Shown here in pieces: positions 23,982 through 32,641 of a stretch of DNA of 35,175 bases (within the stretch, counting starts at the first letter, position 1; the number at the start of each line of letters is the position of its first letter). Source of the DNA: Planctomycetota bacterium (GTDB taxonomy: Bacteria; Planctomycetota; UBA1135; JADKAF01). The notes beneath the pieces were generated by a model. The model was not told the DNA's origin and searched no databases. It worked only from the letters and a program-made list of their open reading frames with translations. The stretch is from contig JAEUHW010000271.1 of assembly GCA_016793245.1 (NCBI GenBank), forward strand, positions 1 through 35,175, read 5' to 3'. Position numbers and translations under genes: made by a program.

Positions 23982-25568
23982 ATGTCGTTGGAGAAGCAGA
24001 ACTGGGGAACGCGCCTCGGCGTGATCCTCGCCGTCTCGGGATCCGCCGTCGGGCTCGGCAACTTCCTGCGCTTCCCGGGCCAGGCCGCGCAGAACGGCGG
24101 CGGCGCGTTCATGATCCCGTACTTCGTCGCCCTCCTGCTGGTGGGGATCCCCATCGGCTGGGCGGAGTGGACGATGGGGCGCTACGGCGGCAGGAAGGGG
24201 CTGCACTCGGCGCCGGCGATCCTGGGAGCGGTGGGGAAGGGGCGCATCTGGCGCTACCTCGGCGTGATCGGCGTGCTGATCCCGCTGGCGGTGTCCTTCT
24301 ATTACACCTACGTCGAGTCCTGGTGCCTCGGCTACTTCTGGAGCTATCTCACCGGAGGCATCCAGATCCCGGCGGGCGCGCCCATCGGCGAGCAGACCGC
24401 CGCGGCGACGAGCTTCTACGAGAACATGATCGGCAAGGCCGAGAACGGTGTGATCACCGGCGGGTCCTTCAATACGCTGATCTTCTGGATACTCGCCTTC
24501 GCCGTGAACATCTGGCTCGTGTTCCGCGGCATCTCCAAGGGCATCGAGAAGTTCTGCTCGTTGGCGATGCCGGTGATGGCGATCTGCGCCATCGTCGTGC
24601 TGGCTCGCGTGCTCACGCTGGGAACTCCGGATCCGACTCGGCCCGAGCAGAACGTCTTGAACGGCCTCGGCTACATGTGGAACCCGGACTTCGAGGCGCT
24701 GAAGAACCCGCAGACCTGGCTCGCGGCCGCGGGGCAGATCTTCTTCTCCCTCTCGGTCGGCTTCGGCGTGATCATCAACTACGCCTCCTACATCCGCCGG
24801 AAGGACGACGTCGTGCTCTCGGGGCTCACGGCTTCCGCGACGAACGAGCTCTTCGAGGTCGGCTTCGGCGGCATGATCACGCTCACCGCGGCCTTCGTGT
24901 TCCTCGGCGCCTCGAACATGGCCGGCGCGGTGGCGGGCGGTACCTTCGGTCTCGGGTTCCAGACGCTGCCCGTCGTGTTCGCGCACATGGGCTCGTTCGG
25001 CAACATCATCGGCGCGATCTGGTTCCTGATGCTGTTCCTGGCGGCGATCACGAGCTCGATCTCGATGTATCAGCCGGCGCTGGCCTTCTTCCAGGAGTCC
25101 CTCGGCTGGACGCGCCAGCAGGCGACGAGGCTGATGGTGGGGATCTGCATCGTCGGCTCCTTCCTGGTGATGTACTTCAGCAAGGGCGGAGTGTTCCAGG
25201 GGACGATCGACGACTGGGTCGGCACCTTCCTGATCTTCATCCTGGCGATGGTGCAGATCATCTGCTTCTCGTGGGTCCACGGCATCGACCGCGGTTGGAG
25301 CGAGATGCACGAAGGCGCTCTCATGCGCGCGCCGAGCTTCTACAAGATCGTGATGAAGTTCGTGGCGCCGCTCTTCCTGCTCATCGTCTTCGCGGCGTTC
25401 TGCTGGAACAACCTGGGGACCTGGGTGAAGAACGCGGTGAACGATCCCTTGCAGCTCGGCGCGCTGGGCTTGATCGCCGCGGTCATCGTGCTGCTGGTCT
25501 ACTGCACGAGCGTCGGCGAGAAGCGCTGGCGCGCTCAGGGTCTCGACATCGACGGACAGGAGGATTGA
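23982..25568 (+). CDS. LeuT-like sodium:neurotransmitter (amino acid) symporter, NSS/SLC6 family
   Basis: A 528-residue membrane transporter, very close in pattern to LeuT along its whole length, with about 11-12 membrane segments. The N-terminus NWGTRLGVILAVSGSAVGLG followed by NFLRFPGQAAQNGGGAF places Ala22, Val23, Asn27 and Arg30 at the same numbers as LeuT, where they bind sodium and close the inner gate. FFSLSVGFGVIINYASY and AAITSSISMYQP (Thr357, Ser358, Ser359) match the other ion sites. It should import a small amino acid with sodium. The substrate is not certain. AGAGG lies seven bases before the ATG. A 44-residue membrane protein gene follows after three bases, forming a clear operon. 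Confidence 0.95.
   Translation: MSLEKQNWGTRLGVILAVSGSAVGLGNFLRFPGQAAQNGGGAFMIPYFVALLLVGIPIGWAEWTMGRYGGRKGLHSAPAILGAVGKGRIWRYLGVIGVLIPLAVSFYYTYVESWCLGYFWSYLTGGIQIPAGAPIGEQTAAATSFYENMIGKAENGVITGGSFNTLIFWILAFAVNIWLVFRGISKGIEKFCSLAMPVMAICAIVVLARVLTLGTPDPTRPEQNVLNGLGYMWNPDFEALKNPQTWLAAAGQIFFSLSVGFGVIINYASYIRRKDDVVLSGLTASATNELFEVGFGGMITLTAAFVFLGASNMAGAVAGGTFGLGFQTLPVVFAHMGSFGNIIGAIWFLMLFLAAITSSISMYQPALAFFQESLGWTRQQATRLMVGICIVGSFLVMYFSKGGVFQGTIDDWVGTFLIFILAMVQIICFSWVHGIDRGWSEMHEGALMRAPSFYKIVMKFVAPLFLLIVFAAFCWNNLGTWVKNAVNDPLQLGALGLIAAVIVLLVYCTSVGEKRWRAQGLDIDGQED
25558..25564 (+). promoter_or_regulatory. Ribosome binding site of the 44-residue gene
   Basis: AGGAGGA lies at the very end of the symporter gene, seven bases before the ATG at 25572. 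It is one of the strongest such sites in the window and supports translation of this very short gene. Confidence 0.75.
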
Positions 25569-25571
25569 GCG

Positions 25572-25706
25572 ATGAACGCCTACGGTTGGATCTTCCTCAT
25601 CCTCTCGACCTGCTTCGTCTGGGGGCTCACGATCTGGTGCTACTGGAAGCTCCTCACGGCGCCGAAGGCGCCGCCGCACGAGTTCGAGGAGTTCCACAGC
25701 GCGTGA
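25572..25706 (+). CDS. Small single-span membrane protein, probable NSS transporter small subunit (MetS-like)
   Basis: A 44-residue protein that is easy to miss. It starts three bases after the symporter stop and has an excellent ribosome site. The sequence begins MNAYGWIFLILSTCFVWGLT, continues IWCYWKLLTAP, and ends in a short polar tail EFEEFHSA. One membrane helix spans about residues 5-25. Several NSS transporters of the MetP type have a tiny second subunit (MetS) encoded directly downstream and needed for activity. The position, size and topology fit that role, but there is no strong family signature, so the assignment rests mainly on context. Confidence 0.7.
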   Translation: MNAYGWIFLILSTCFVWGLTIWCYWKLLTAPKAPPHEFEEFHSA

Positions 25707-25711
25707 GCGTC

Positions 25712-25788
25712 CTCCCGGCGTTCTGCTTCGCCGGGAGAACGTTGGCCGCTCGGTGTGCGAGCCGATCCAGCAGCCTGTTCAGGCTGCT
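25712..25788. terminator. Two hairpins between convergent genes
   Basis: CTCCCGGCG pairs with CGCCGGGAG around TTCTGCTT (25712-25737), five bases after the small subunit stop. AGCAGCCT pairs with AGGCTGCT around GTTC (25769-25788). The second is 36 bases from the stop of the convergent lipoprotein gene. Each could end one of the two transcripts. Confidence 0.6.
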
Positions 25789-25824
25789 CGGCTGGCCTCA
25801 CCCGCCGCTGCGCTGCGCGCGCAA

Positions 25825-26604
25825 CTACTGGATCCAGATCTCGAGCACGCCCTGCGCGTCGACGTTGCCGACGATGCGGCGCTCGCTCGCGCGGCCATCG
25901 CGCGTCGGCTCGAGCTTCAGCAGCGCGACGCCCGGTTCGATCTCGCGAACGAGCAGATAGCCGCTCTCGTAGTCCCGCCAGGTGCGCGTGCTGGGCAAGC
26001 CGCGCGAGGGACGTCGCGTGAGCTGCACTTCGAAGTGGCTCGCGTCCTGCACCTTCCATTCGCCGGTCATCGGCACGATGTCGCCCGCGGGCTCCGCCTC
26101 GGTGCCGACGACGTGCTCGTAGCTCTGGATGGTGCCGTCGGAGGCGATGCGCAAGGCGAGTGATCCGACCGGTCGCTCGGCTCGACCATCCACTTGGCTC
26201 GCTCCGGCCACCAGCGCGGAGAGCGTCGCTTGCTCCAGCGCCAAGCGATGCACGGGGTGATCGTAGATCACGGTGGCGTTGGCGAAGTAGACACCGCCCG
26301 TCGCCGGATCTCGTCGCATCTCCGGCGTGCCGATCGTGCGTCCCTCGTTGCTCTTCTTCTGGAGCCAGACCGCGGGGAGCTCGAGCGTGGTTCCGAAGTC
26401 GCGGGACCAGCGGATCTCCGTGGACGGCTCTGCCGCCTCCGCGGGTGCCGCGGTCGTTCGCAGTGCTCGCTCCTGATGCGAGGCGTCTTCCGTCGAGACC
26501 GGTCCCGCGGCGCATGAGGCGAACAGCAGAGCGAGAGGCCATAGGTGGCCCCGGCGGAGAAGCTGCGCAGGAGAAGCGGGCGAGATCGATGAGCTGGGCA
26601 TCAT
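25825..26604 (-). CDS. Predicted lipoprotein, function unknown
   Basis: A 259-residue exported protein I do not recognise. The N-terminus runs through HLWPLALLFASCAAG, with a lipobox at ASC (Cys31). A disordered Ala/Glu/Thr-rich part to about residue 60 follows, then a mainly beta domain of about 200 residues. Visible stretches are RWSRDFGTTLELPAVWLQKK, GGVYFANATVIYDHPVHR, GEWKVQDASHFEVQLTRR, RDYESGYLLVREIEPGVALL and the end GVLEIWIQ. No catalytic motif stands out. The start at 26604 (two Met codons in a row) is chosen because GGAG lies six bases upstream and the signal sequence follows. A longer frame to 26727 lacks these. It is divergent from the DUF1549 gene. Confidence 0.65.
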   Translation of the reverse strand: MMPSSSISPASPAQLLRRGHLWPLALLFASCAAGPVSTEDASHQERALRTTAAPAEAAEPSTEIRWSRDFGTTLELPAVWLQKKSNEGRTIGTPEMRRDPATGGVYFANATVIYDHPVHRLALEQATLSALVAGASQVDGRAERPVGSLALRIASDGTIQSYEHVVGTEAEPAGDIVPMTGEWKVQDASHFEVQLTRRPSRGLPSTRTWRDYESGYLLVREIEPGVALLKLEPTRDGRASERRIVGNVDAQGVLEIWIQ

Positions 26605-27074
26605 GGCGTGCTCCGAGAGAGAGCCAGGAGAAGGATCACCTGCGGAAGCCGCTGCCGTGCGGAGGCTTGCAGCCGAGAGCGGGATCGATCGTGAGATAGC
26701 GCCTGGCGTTGATCGCGCAGGTTGCACCCGGAGGATGCCCCTGCACAGGCGTTGGTCATGCTCGGTCCTCGCCGAGGGCGATGGGATTCGAGGCCGAGCG
26801 GAGGGACGCGCTGAAGACTACAGCGATCACCGTTCTCGCACCATCGCTTCGTGCCCTCGAAGCTCGGAGCCGCGGCACCACGTGTTCCAGGGGATCGCAC
26901 GGCCTCGCCGTGCGATCTTCAGCGTCCTTCACGACGTAGTCGCTCTCGCCGTTGGCCCGCATTGAAAGCCGCGCGAGCGCCGAGTACGGTCTGGTTCGTC
27001 GACGGCGCGAGCGCTGCTCCGACCGTTCCCGAGCTGCTCGGCGCAGCTCACCGGATCGACCAGGCGGACCAGAC
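26605..27074. other. 470-base divergent intergenic region
   Basis: The region lies between the lipoprotein gene (minus) and the PSCyt1/DUF1549 gene (plus). The open frames on both strands are Arg/Ser-rich and lack ribosome sites. One frame joins the downstream gene from a TTG at 26952, but the signal peptide begins only at 27075. Promoters for both genes are expected here, with none clearly recognised. Confidence 0.45.
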
Positions 27075-30000
27075 ATGCGGAACTTCGGTGGGTGCTCTCG
27101 GTCCCGCGTCGCAACGGCCCGGGCCGGCTTGCTGCTGCTGGGCCTCGGGGGCCTCAACGGCGGAGCCGCCGCGCAGGCCTCGCTCGTCGAGGCGAGCGCG
27201 CCTCGGAGCGAAGTCCGCTTCAACCGCGACATCCGACCGATCCTGGCCGAGACCTGCTTCCCCTGCCACGGCCCCGATCCCGGGAGCCGCAAGGCCGCGC
27301 TGCGCTTCGATCGCGAGGAGGACTTCTTCGCGCGCCGCGAGAGCGGCTTCGTGGTGGTGAAGGGCGAGCCGCTGCAGAGCTTGCTCTATCAGCGCATCAT
27401 CAGCGCGGACGAGGACGAGCGGATGCCGCCGCCCGATGCGCACGTGCAGCTGAAGCCCGAACAGCAGGAGCTGCTGCGCCGCTGGATCGAGCAGGGCGCG
27501 CCGTGGGAGAAGCACTGGTCGTTCTTGGCACCCGAGCGACCGGCGGCGCCGCAGGTCGCGCGCGCCGACTGGGCGCGGAATCCCATCGATGCGTTCGTGC
27601 TCGCCGAGATGGAGGCCGCGGGGCTGCAGCCGGCTCCCGAAGCGGATCGCCGCACGCTTGCGCGGCGCTTGAGTCTCGACCTCATCGGTCTGCCGCCGAG
27701 TCCGGAGCAGGTGGAAGCGTTCGTCCGCGACGCGCGCGAGGACGCCTACGAGCGCCTGGTCGAAGAGCTGCTGGCGAGTCCGCATTATGGCGAGCACCGC
27801 GCGCGCACCTGGCTCGATGCGGCGCGCTATGCCGACACCCACGGCATGCACTTCGACAACTATCGCGAGATGTGGCCCTATCGCGACTGGGTGATCGACG
27901 CGTTCCAGCGGAACCAGCGCTTCGATGAGTTCACGATCGAGCAGCTCGCGGGCGACTTGTTGCCGGAGCCCACGCAGGACCAGCGCATCGCCACGGGCTT
28001 CCATCGCTGCGGCATGACCACCAACGAAGGTGGAACCATCGAAGAGGAGAACCTGGTCGGCTACGCGCGCGAGCGTGTGGAGACGACCTCGTGGGTCTGG
28101 CTCGGCTTGACGGCCAATTGCGCGGTCTGCCACGACCACAAGTTCGACCCGCTGCCGCAGCGCGACTTCTACGCGATGAGTGCCTACTTCCGGAACACGA
28201 CGCAGCCGGGGATGGATGGCAACATCAAGGACTCGCCGCCGATCCTGCGCTTGCCTCGCGCCGAAGATCGTCCGCGCGCTGCGGAGCTGCCAGCGCTGAT
28301 CGCGGCGGCCCGCGCCGAGCGCGATCGGATCGCGGCGGACGAACGCGCGCGCTTCGATGCATGGCTCGCGAAGGCGACGGTGCAGAGCTGGGAGCAGGAG
28401 CTCGCTCGTGACGCCGCGCCGGCGCAGCGCCTGTCCTTGGTTGGATCGACCGCGGAGTCCCGGCCGGAGGATCGTGCGGGCGTCGATCCGATCGCGGCGA
28501 CGGCGGCTCCGTCCGCGACTTGGGATGCGAGTGGTCCCTACGGGCCCGCCCCGCGCGCGGCGGATTGGCTGGCACTCTCCGCGCCCGCGACGCTCGGTGC
28601 GTTCGAGCACGATCAGCCCTTCTCGATCAGCGCTTGGGTGAAGGTGGCGAAGGGCGCGCCCGAGGGCGCGATCGTCGGGCGCATGGACGAAGCCGAGGGG
28701 AGCCGCGGCTGGAACCTCTGGCTGCAGGGCGAAGAGCTCGCCGTGCACCTGATCAGCCGTTGGCCCGATGACGCGCTGAAGATCCGCACCAAGGGCGGGG
28801 CGGTGCAGCGCGATACGTGGCAGCACGTGTGCATCACCTACGACGGCTCGCGTCAGGCGGCTGGATTGCGCCTCCACGTCGATGGGCGCCGCCGCGACGT
28901 CGACGTGGAGCGGGATGCGCTGGTGGGAACGATCCGCGCTGAGGCGCCGTTCGCGCTCGCGCGCGCCGGTGTCGTCTCGCCTGCCATCGCGAAGCTGATC
29001 GCGAATGCCGCAGGCGGACCCGCGGGCTACACCAAGTGCGCCGACGAGAACGATCGCTTCGAGCTGCCGGGGACGATCGACGTCGCGTATGGCGCGAACG
29101 GCAAGTTCAAGTACTTGGCCCAGCAGTCGGGGACCATCCGCTTCGACAACGGCACCTTCGGCGACCCGGCTCCCGGAGCGCGCAAAGCTGGCTATCTGAA
29201 GTCGGGCGCGGTCGACCTCGATCTCGCGAGCCGGGTGTCGCTGCAGCAGGTGCTCTTTTACGAGCAAGCGCTGCCCGCGGACGCCATCGCACGTCAGGCG
29301 GTGGCGCCGACCATGCAGGCACTGCTCGCGACGGCACCCGCGCAGCGTGACGCGTCGACTGTCGAGCGAGTGTTCGCGGTCCTGCAAGACAGCAGCGCGA
29401 CGGCGGTCGCGGCGGCGGCCCGCGTGCAGGCTCTCGAGGAGGAGTCGAAGGCGCTGGAAGCGCGTTCGATCGTGACCCACATCCAGGAGGAGAAGCGCGA
29501 GAAGGCGCTGGCGTACGTCCTGATCCGCGGCGAGTACTCGAAGCGCGGCGAAGCCGTCGAGCCGGGAGTGTTCAGCGCGCTGCATCCGGAAGTACCCGGT
29601 GCGCCGCCGAATCGCCTCGGGCTCGCGCAATGGTTGATCGCGCCCGAGAACCCGCTGACGCCGCGCGTGATCATGAACCGGCTCTGGCAGGAGATCTTCG
29701 GGACCGGCATCGTGCGGAGCAGCGAGGACTTCGGGATCATGGGCGAGGCGCCGTCCCATCCCGAGCTGCTCGATTGGCTCGCGGTCGAGTTCCGCTCCGA
29801 TTGGGACTACCAGCGGATGCTGAAGCTGATCGTCACCTCGGCCACCTATCGCCAATCCGCCGTCGGTACCGCCGCGCAGCGCGAACGAGATCCGGCGAAT
29901 CGCCTGCTGTCGCATGGACCGCGCTTCCGCATGGATGCGGAGGTCCTCCGCGACTACGCGCTCAGCGTGAGCGGGCTGCTGGTGCGGACCGTGGGTGGCG

Positions 30001-30545
30001 CGAGTGTGAAGCCCTACCAACCCGAAGGCGTGTGGGAAGCCGTGGGCATGCGCGAGAGCAACACGAAGCTCTACCGGCCCGACCAGGGTTCGGCCCTCTA
30101 CCGCCGCAGCATGTACTCGTTCTGGAAGCGCATGGCGCCGCCGGCCGCGATGGAGATCCTGAATGCCCCGAACCGCGAGACCTCGTGCTTGCGGCGCGAG
30201 CGCACCAACACGCCGCTGCAGGCGCTGGTGACCTTGAATGATCCGCAGTTCGTCGAGGCGGCGCGGGTCCTGGCGGAGCAAGTGCTGCAGCGTCCGCCGG
30301 AGCAGCGGGTGGCCGAGGCCGGTCGACGGATCCTGCTGCGCCCGTTCACGGCCGAGGAGCTGCCCCTCGTGCGCGAGAGTCACGCTCGATTGCTCGCGCA
30401 CTACGCGGCGCATGTCGACGACGCGCGCGCGTTGCTCGAGGTCGGCGAGCACCGCTCGAGCCCGAGCTTGCCGCCGGTGGAGCTCGCGGCGATGACCCTG
30501 CTCTGCAACGAGCTGCTGAACCTCGACGAGGTCCTGAACAAATGA
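27075..30545 (+). CDS. PSCyt1 - DUF1549 - LamG - DUF1553 secreted heme protein
   Basis: A 1156-residue exported protein of the planctomycete cytochrome type. A signal peptide covers about 1-34. PSCyt1 (about 45-140) carries heme motif CFPCH at 61-65, with MPPPDAHVQL. DUF1549 (about 160-400) has RLSLDLIGLPPSPEQVEAF, HYGEHRARTWLDAARYADTH and a second CxxCH, CAVCH at 349-353, next to DHKFDPL. A LamG/concanavalin-like insert spans about 495-740 (FSISAWVKVA, TWQHVCITYDGS). DUF1553 (about 800-1120) has PRVIMNRLWQEIFGTGIV, then FGIMGEAPSHPELLDWLA, and NTPLQALVTLNDPQFVEAAR. The biochemical role of the family is not established. The gene overlaps the DUF1501 gene by four bases (ATGA), so both are made together. 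Confidence 0.93.
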   Translation: MRNFGGCSRSRVATARAGLLLLGLGGLNGGAAAQASLVEASAPRSEVRFNRDIRPILAETCFPCHGPDPGSRKAALRFDREEDFFARRESGFVVVKGEPLQSLLYQRIISADEDERMPPPDAHVQLKPEQQELLRRWIEQGAPWEKHWSFLAPERPAAPQVARADWARNPIDAFVLAEMEAAGLQPAPEADRRTLARRLSLDLIGLPPSPEQVEAFVRDAREDAYERLVEELLASPHYGEHRARTWLDAARYADTHGMHFDNYREMWPYRDWVIDAFQRNQRFDEFTIEQLAGDLLPEPTQDQRIATGFHRCGMTTNEGGTIEEENLVGYARERVETTSWVWLGLTANCAVCHDHKFDPLPQRDFYAMSAYFRNTTQPGMDGNIKDSPPILRLPRAEDRPRAAELPALIAAARAERDRIAADERARFDAWLAKATVQSWEQELARDAAPAQRLSLVGSTAESRPEDRAGVDPIAATAAPSATWDASGPYGPAPRAADWLALSAPATLGAFEHDQPFSISAWVKVAKGAPEGAIVGRMDEAEGSRGWNLWLQGEELAVHLISRWPDDALKIRTKGGAVQRDTWQHVCITYDGSRQAAGLRLHVDGRRRDVDVERDALVGTIRAEAPFALARAGVVSPAIAKLIANAAGGPAGYTKCADENDRFELPGTIDVAYGANGKFKYLAQQSGTIRFDNGTFGDPAPGARKAGYLKSGAVDLDLASRVSLQQVLFYEQALPADAIARQAVAPTMQALLATAPAQRDASTVERVFAVLQDSSATAVAAAARVQALEEESKALEARSIVTHIQEEKREKALAYVLIRGEYSKRGEAVEPGVFSALHPEVPGAPPNRLGLAQWLIAPENPLTPRVIMNRLWQEIFGTGIVRSSEDFGIMGEAPSHPELLDWLAVEFRSDWDYQRMLKLIVTSATYRQSAVGTAAQRERDPANRLLSHGPRFRMDAEVLRDYALSVSGLLVRTVGGASVKPYQPEGVWEAVGMRESNTKLYRPDQGSALYRRSMYSFWKRMAPPAAMEILNAPNRETSCLRRERTNTPLQALVTLNDPQFVEAARVLAEQVLQRPPEQRVAEAGRRILLRPFTAEELPLVRESHARLLAHYAAHVDDARALLEVGEHRSSPSLPPVELAAMTLLCNELLNLDEVLNK

Positions 30546-32032
30546 GCGCCAACCCTGACCTGCCCGAGCGAGATTCGCCGATGGAAGCGCGCTCTTTGCC
30601 GAGTCGCCGCGCGTGGCTCCGACGCGGGATCGGCCTGCTCGGAGGTGCGGCGGCGAGCTCGTGGCTCGGACCGCACGGAGGTCGCTTGCTGGCGGCGGGG
30701 CTGCCAGGCGCGGACGGCGCCCCGGGGCCGCACTTCGCACCGAAGGCGAAGCACGTCATCTATCTGCACATGGTCGGCGGACCCTCGCAGCTCGACCTCT
30801 TCGATCACAAGCCGCAGCTCGCGGAGTGGTACGACAAGGATCTGCCCGAGTCCGTCCGCGCCGGTCAGCGCTTGACGACCATGACCTCGGGGCAGACGCG
30901 CTTCCCCATCGCTCCGTCGAAGTACACCTTCACGCGGCGCGGGGAGTGCGGCATGTGGATCAACGATCTGCTGCCGCATCTCGGCAGGATGGCGGACGAC
31001 ATCTGCTGGATGCGATCGCTGTACACCGAAGCGATCAACCACGAGCCGGCGATGAGCCAGATGCAGACGGGCAACCAGGTCACGGGGCGTCCCTGCCTCG
31101 GCGCTTGGGTGTCCTACGCGCTCGGCTCGCTGAACCGCGATCTGCCGACCTTCGTGGTGATGGTCGCGACCCCGTCGAACCGAGAGCAGGAGCAGGCGAT
31201 CTCGGGCCGCGTCTGGTCCGCCGGGTTCCTGCCGGGCATCCACGCAGGCGTTTCGTTCCGCACGCAGGGCGATCCGATCCTCTTCCTGAACAACCCGGCC
31301 GGCGTGAGCGGTGAGGCGCGGCGCATCACGCTGGACGGGATCGCGAGCTTGAACCAGATCGCGGCCCGGAACTTCGGCGACCCCGAGACCGAGACGCGGA
31401 TGGGCCAATACGAGATGGCCTATCGCATGCAGTCCAGCGTTCCGGAGCTCACCGCGATCGAGCAGGAGCCGCGCAGTACCTACGCGCTCTATGGCGAGGA
31501 CGCGAGGAAGCCGGGGACCTTCGCCAACTCGGCGCTGATGGCGCGCCGCTTGGTCGAACGCGGCGTGCGCTTCGTGCAGGTCTACCACAACAACTGGGAC
31601 CACCACGCCAACGTGGGCGGTCGCATGCCGAGCCAGTGCAAGGACATCGATCAGGCCTGCGGCGGGTTGATCGCGGATCTGAAGCAACGCGGCATGCTGG
31701 ACGACACTCTGGTCATCTGGGGCGGCGAGTTCGGCCGCACCGTCTACTCGCAGGGCGGCCTCTCGAAGGAGAACTACGGGCGCGATCATCACCCGCGCTG
31801 CTTCACCATGTGGATGGCGGGCGGCGGCGCGAAGGCCGGACACATCCACGGCGAGACCGACGACTTCAGCTACAACATCGTGAAGGATCCGATCCACATC
31901 CGCGACTTCCACGCGACGATCCTGCACCAGCTCGGCTTCGATCACGAGCGCCTCGCTTATCGCTATCAGGGGCTGGATACACGCCTGACCGGCGTGGAAG
32001 AGGCCGCCGTGGTGAGGGCGCTGCTGGCTTGA
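30542..32032 (+). CDS. DUF1501 protein, Tat-exported (alkaline phosphatase/sulfatase superfamily-like)
   Basis: A 496-residue exported protein. A twin-arginine signal is visible as SRRAWLRRGIGLLGGAAA (Arg22-Arg23), so it probably folds in the cytoplasm, perhaps with metal, before export. Residues about 68-490 are DUF1501: KHVIYLHMVGGPSQLDLFDHK, then AINHEPAMSQMQTGNQ, QVYHNNWDHHANVGG, LVIWGGEFGRT and GRDHHPRCFTMWMAGGG. The Asp, His and Asn residues in these motifs resemble metal ligands of the alkaline phosphatase/sulfatase superfamily, but the true reaction is unknown. Its ATG overlaps the stop of the DUF1549/DUF1553 gene, and GAGG lies about ten bases upstream, so translation is coupled. This pairing is a hallmark of Planctomycetota and related phyla. 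Confidence 0.92.
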   Translation: MSANPDLPERDSPMEARSLPSRRAWLRRGIGLLGGAAASSWLGPHGGRLLAAGLPGADGAPGPHFAPKAKHVIYLHMVGGPSQLDLFDHKPQLAEWYDKDLPESVRAGQRLTTMTSGQTRFPIAPSKYTFTRRGECGMWINDLLPHLGRMADDICWMRSLYTEAINHEPAMSQMQTGNQVTGRPCLGAWVSYALGSLNRDLPTFVVMVATPSNREQEQAISGRVWSAGFLPGIHAGVSFRTQGDPILFLNNPAGVSGEARRITLDGIASLNQIAARNFGDPETETRMGQYEMAYRMQSSVPELTAIEQEPRSTYALYGEDARKPGTFANSALMARRLVERGVRFVQVYHNNWDHHANVGGRMPSQCKDIDQACGGLIADLKQRGMLDDTLVIWGGEFGRTVYSQGGLSKENYGRDHHPRCFTMWMAGGGAKAGHIHGETDDFSYNIVKDPIHIRDFHATILHQLGFDHERLAYRYQGLDTRLTGVEEAAVVRALLA

Positions 32033-32068
32033 GAGCGGAGTCCGGGAGGTCGTGCGAACGAGCCGCGC

Positions 32069-32539
32069 TCAGCTCCGCCGCCGCCGCTGTCGCCAGGCGG
32101 CGAGAGCGAGCCAGATCGCGAAGACGCGCAGCGGCAGCGGGAGCTCCTCCGGCAGCTCCGCCGTGGCGCGCCGCGTGAGCAGCCCGTCGGGCGCGATCGA
32201 ACCGATCTCCGCGTTGCGCTCGTCGCGCAGTACCAGGCGGTGGCTCCAGAAACTCTGGCGCGCGAGCACATAGCGCCGCCCTTGGTGTTCGAACGGATAG
32301 TCGGGACGGAAGAGTCCGCTCGCGCGCGTCGCCAGCACTGTCTTACCGGCCCGACGCATCGTGTAATCGCGCCCGAAGAGCTGCGGATGCTCGAGCTCGT
32401 AGGACACGCCGTCGATCTCGGCGCGCCCTTGGTCCTTGAAGAACGAGAGCTCGAGGGTCGCGATGACACGCTCGGCGGCGAGCACGTCGGTGAGGCGGGA
32501 GAACCAGCCCCGCGGTCGGAGATGGAGGATGTTGCTCAT
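32069..32539 (-). CDS. Small beta-rich protein, possibly LURP-one/tubby-like
   Basis: A 156-residue protein without a signal peptide. The body is a run of short strands with aromatic and basic turns: ATLELSFFKDQGRAEIDGVS, YELEHPQLFGRDYTMRRAG, LFRPDYPFEHQGRRYVLARQ and RLVLRDERNAEIGSI. Such a pattern is seen in LURP-one/tubby-like beta-barrels, which bind membranes or lipids, but this is a weak resemblance. The C-terminus has one hydrophobic helix (about 138-151, LRVFAIWLALAAW) followed by RQRRRRS, which could anchor it to the membrane. The start at 32539 (MSNILHL) is preferred over 32581, though neither has a strong ribosome site. It is convergent with the DUF1501 gene, 36 bases apart. Confidence 0.6.
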   Translation of the reverse strand: MSNILHLRPRGWFSRLTDVLAAERVIATLELSFFKDQGRAEIDGVSYELEHPQLFGRDYTMRRAGKTVLATRASGLFRPDYPFEHQGRRYVLARQSFWSHRLVLRDERNAEIGSIAPDGLLTRRATAELPEELPLPLRVFAIWLALAAWRQRRRRS

Positions 32540-32641
32540 GCCGCGCAGCCTACAGCTCTCGGAACTTCTTCGGAATCTCATGTGCGCGGGTTAGGCGCGC
32601 CGCGGAACATCGTTCCCTCGACGACTCCCAGGGACGCTCCC

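Noticed and set aside
27048..30740. A 1230-codon minus-strand frame opposite the DUF1549/DUF1553 gene
   Set aside because: The plus strand holds recognised heme and DUF motifs; the minus frame is Arg/His/Leu-rich without any motif.
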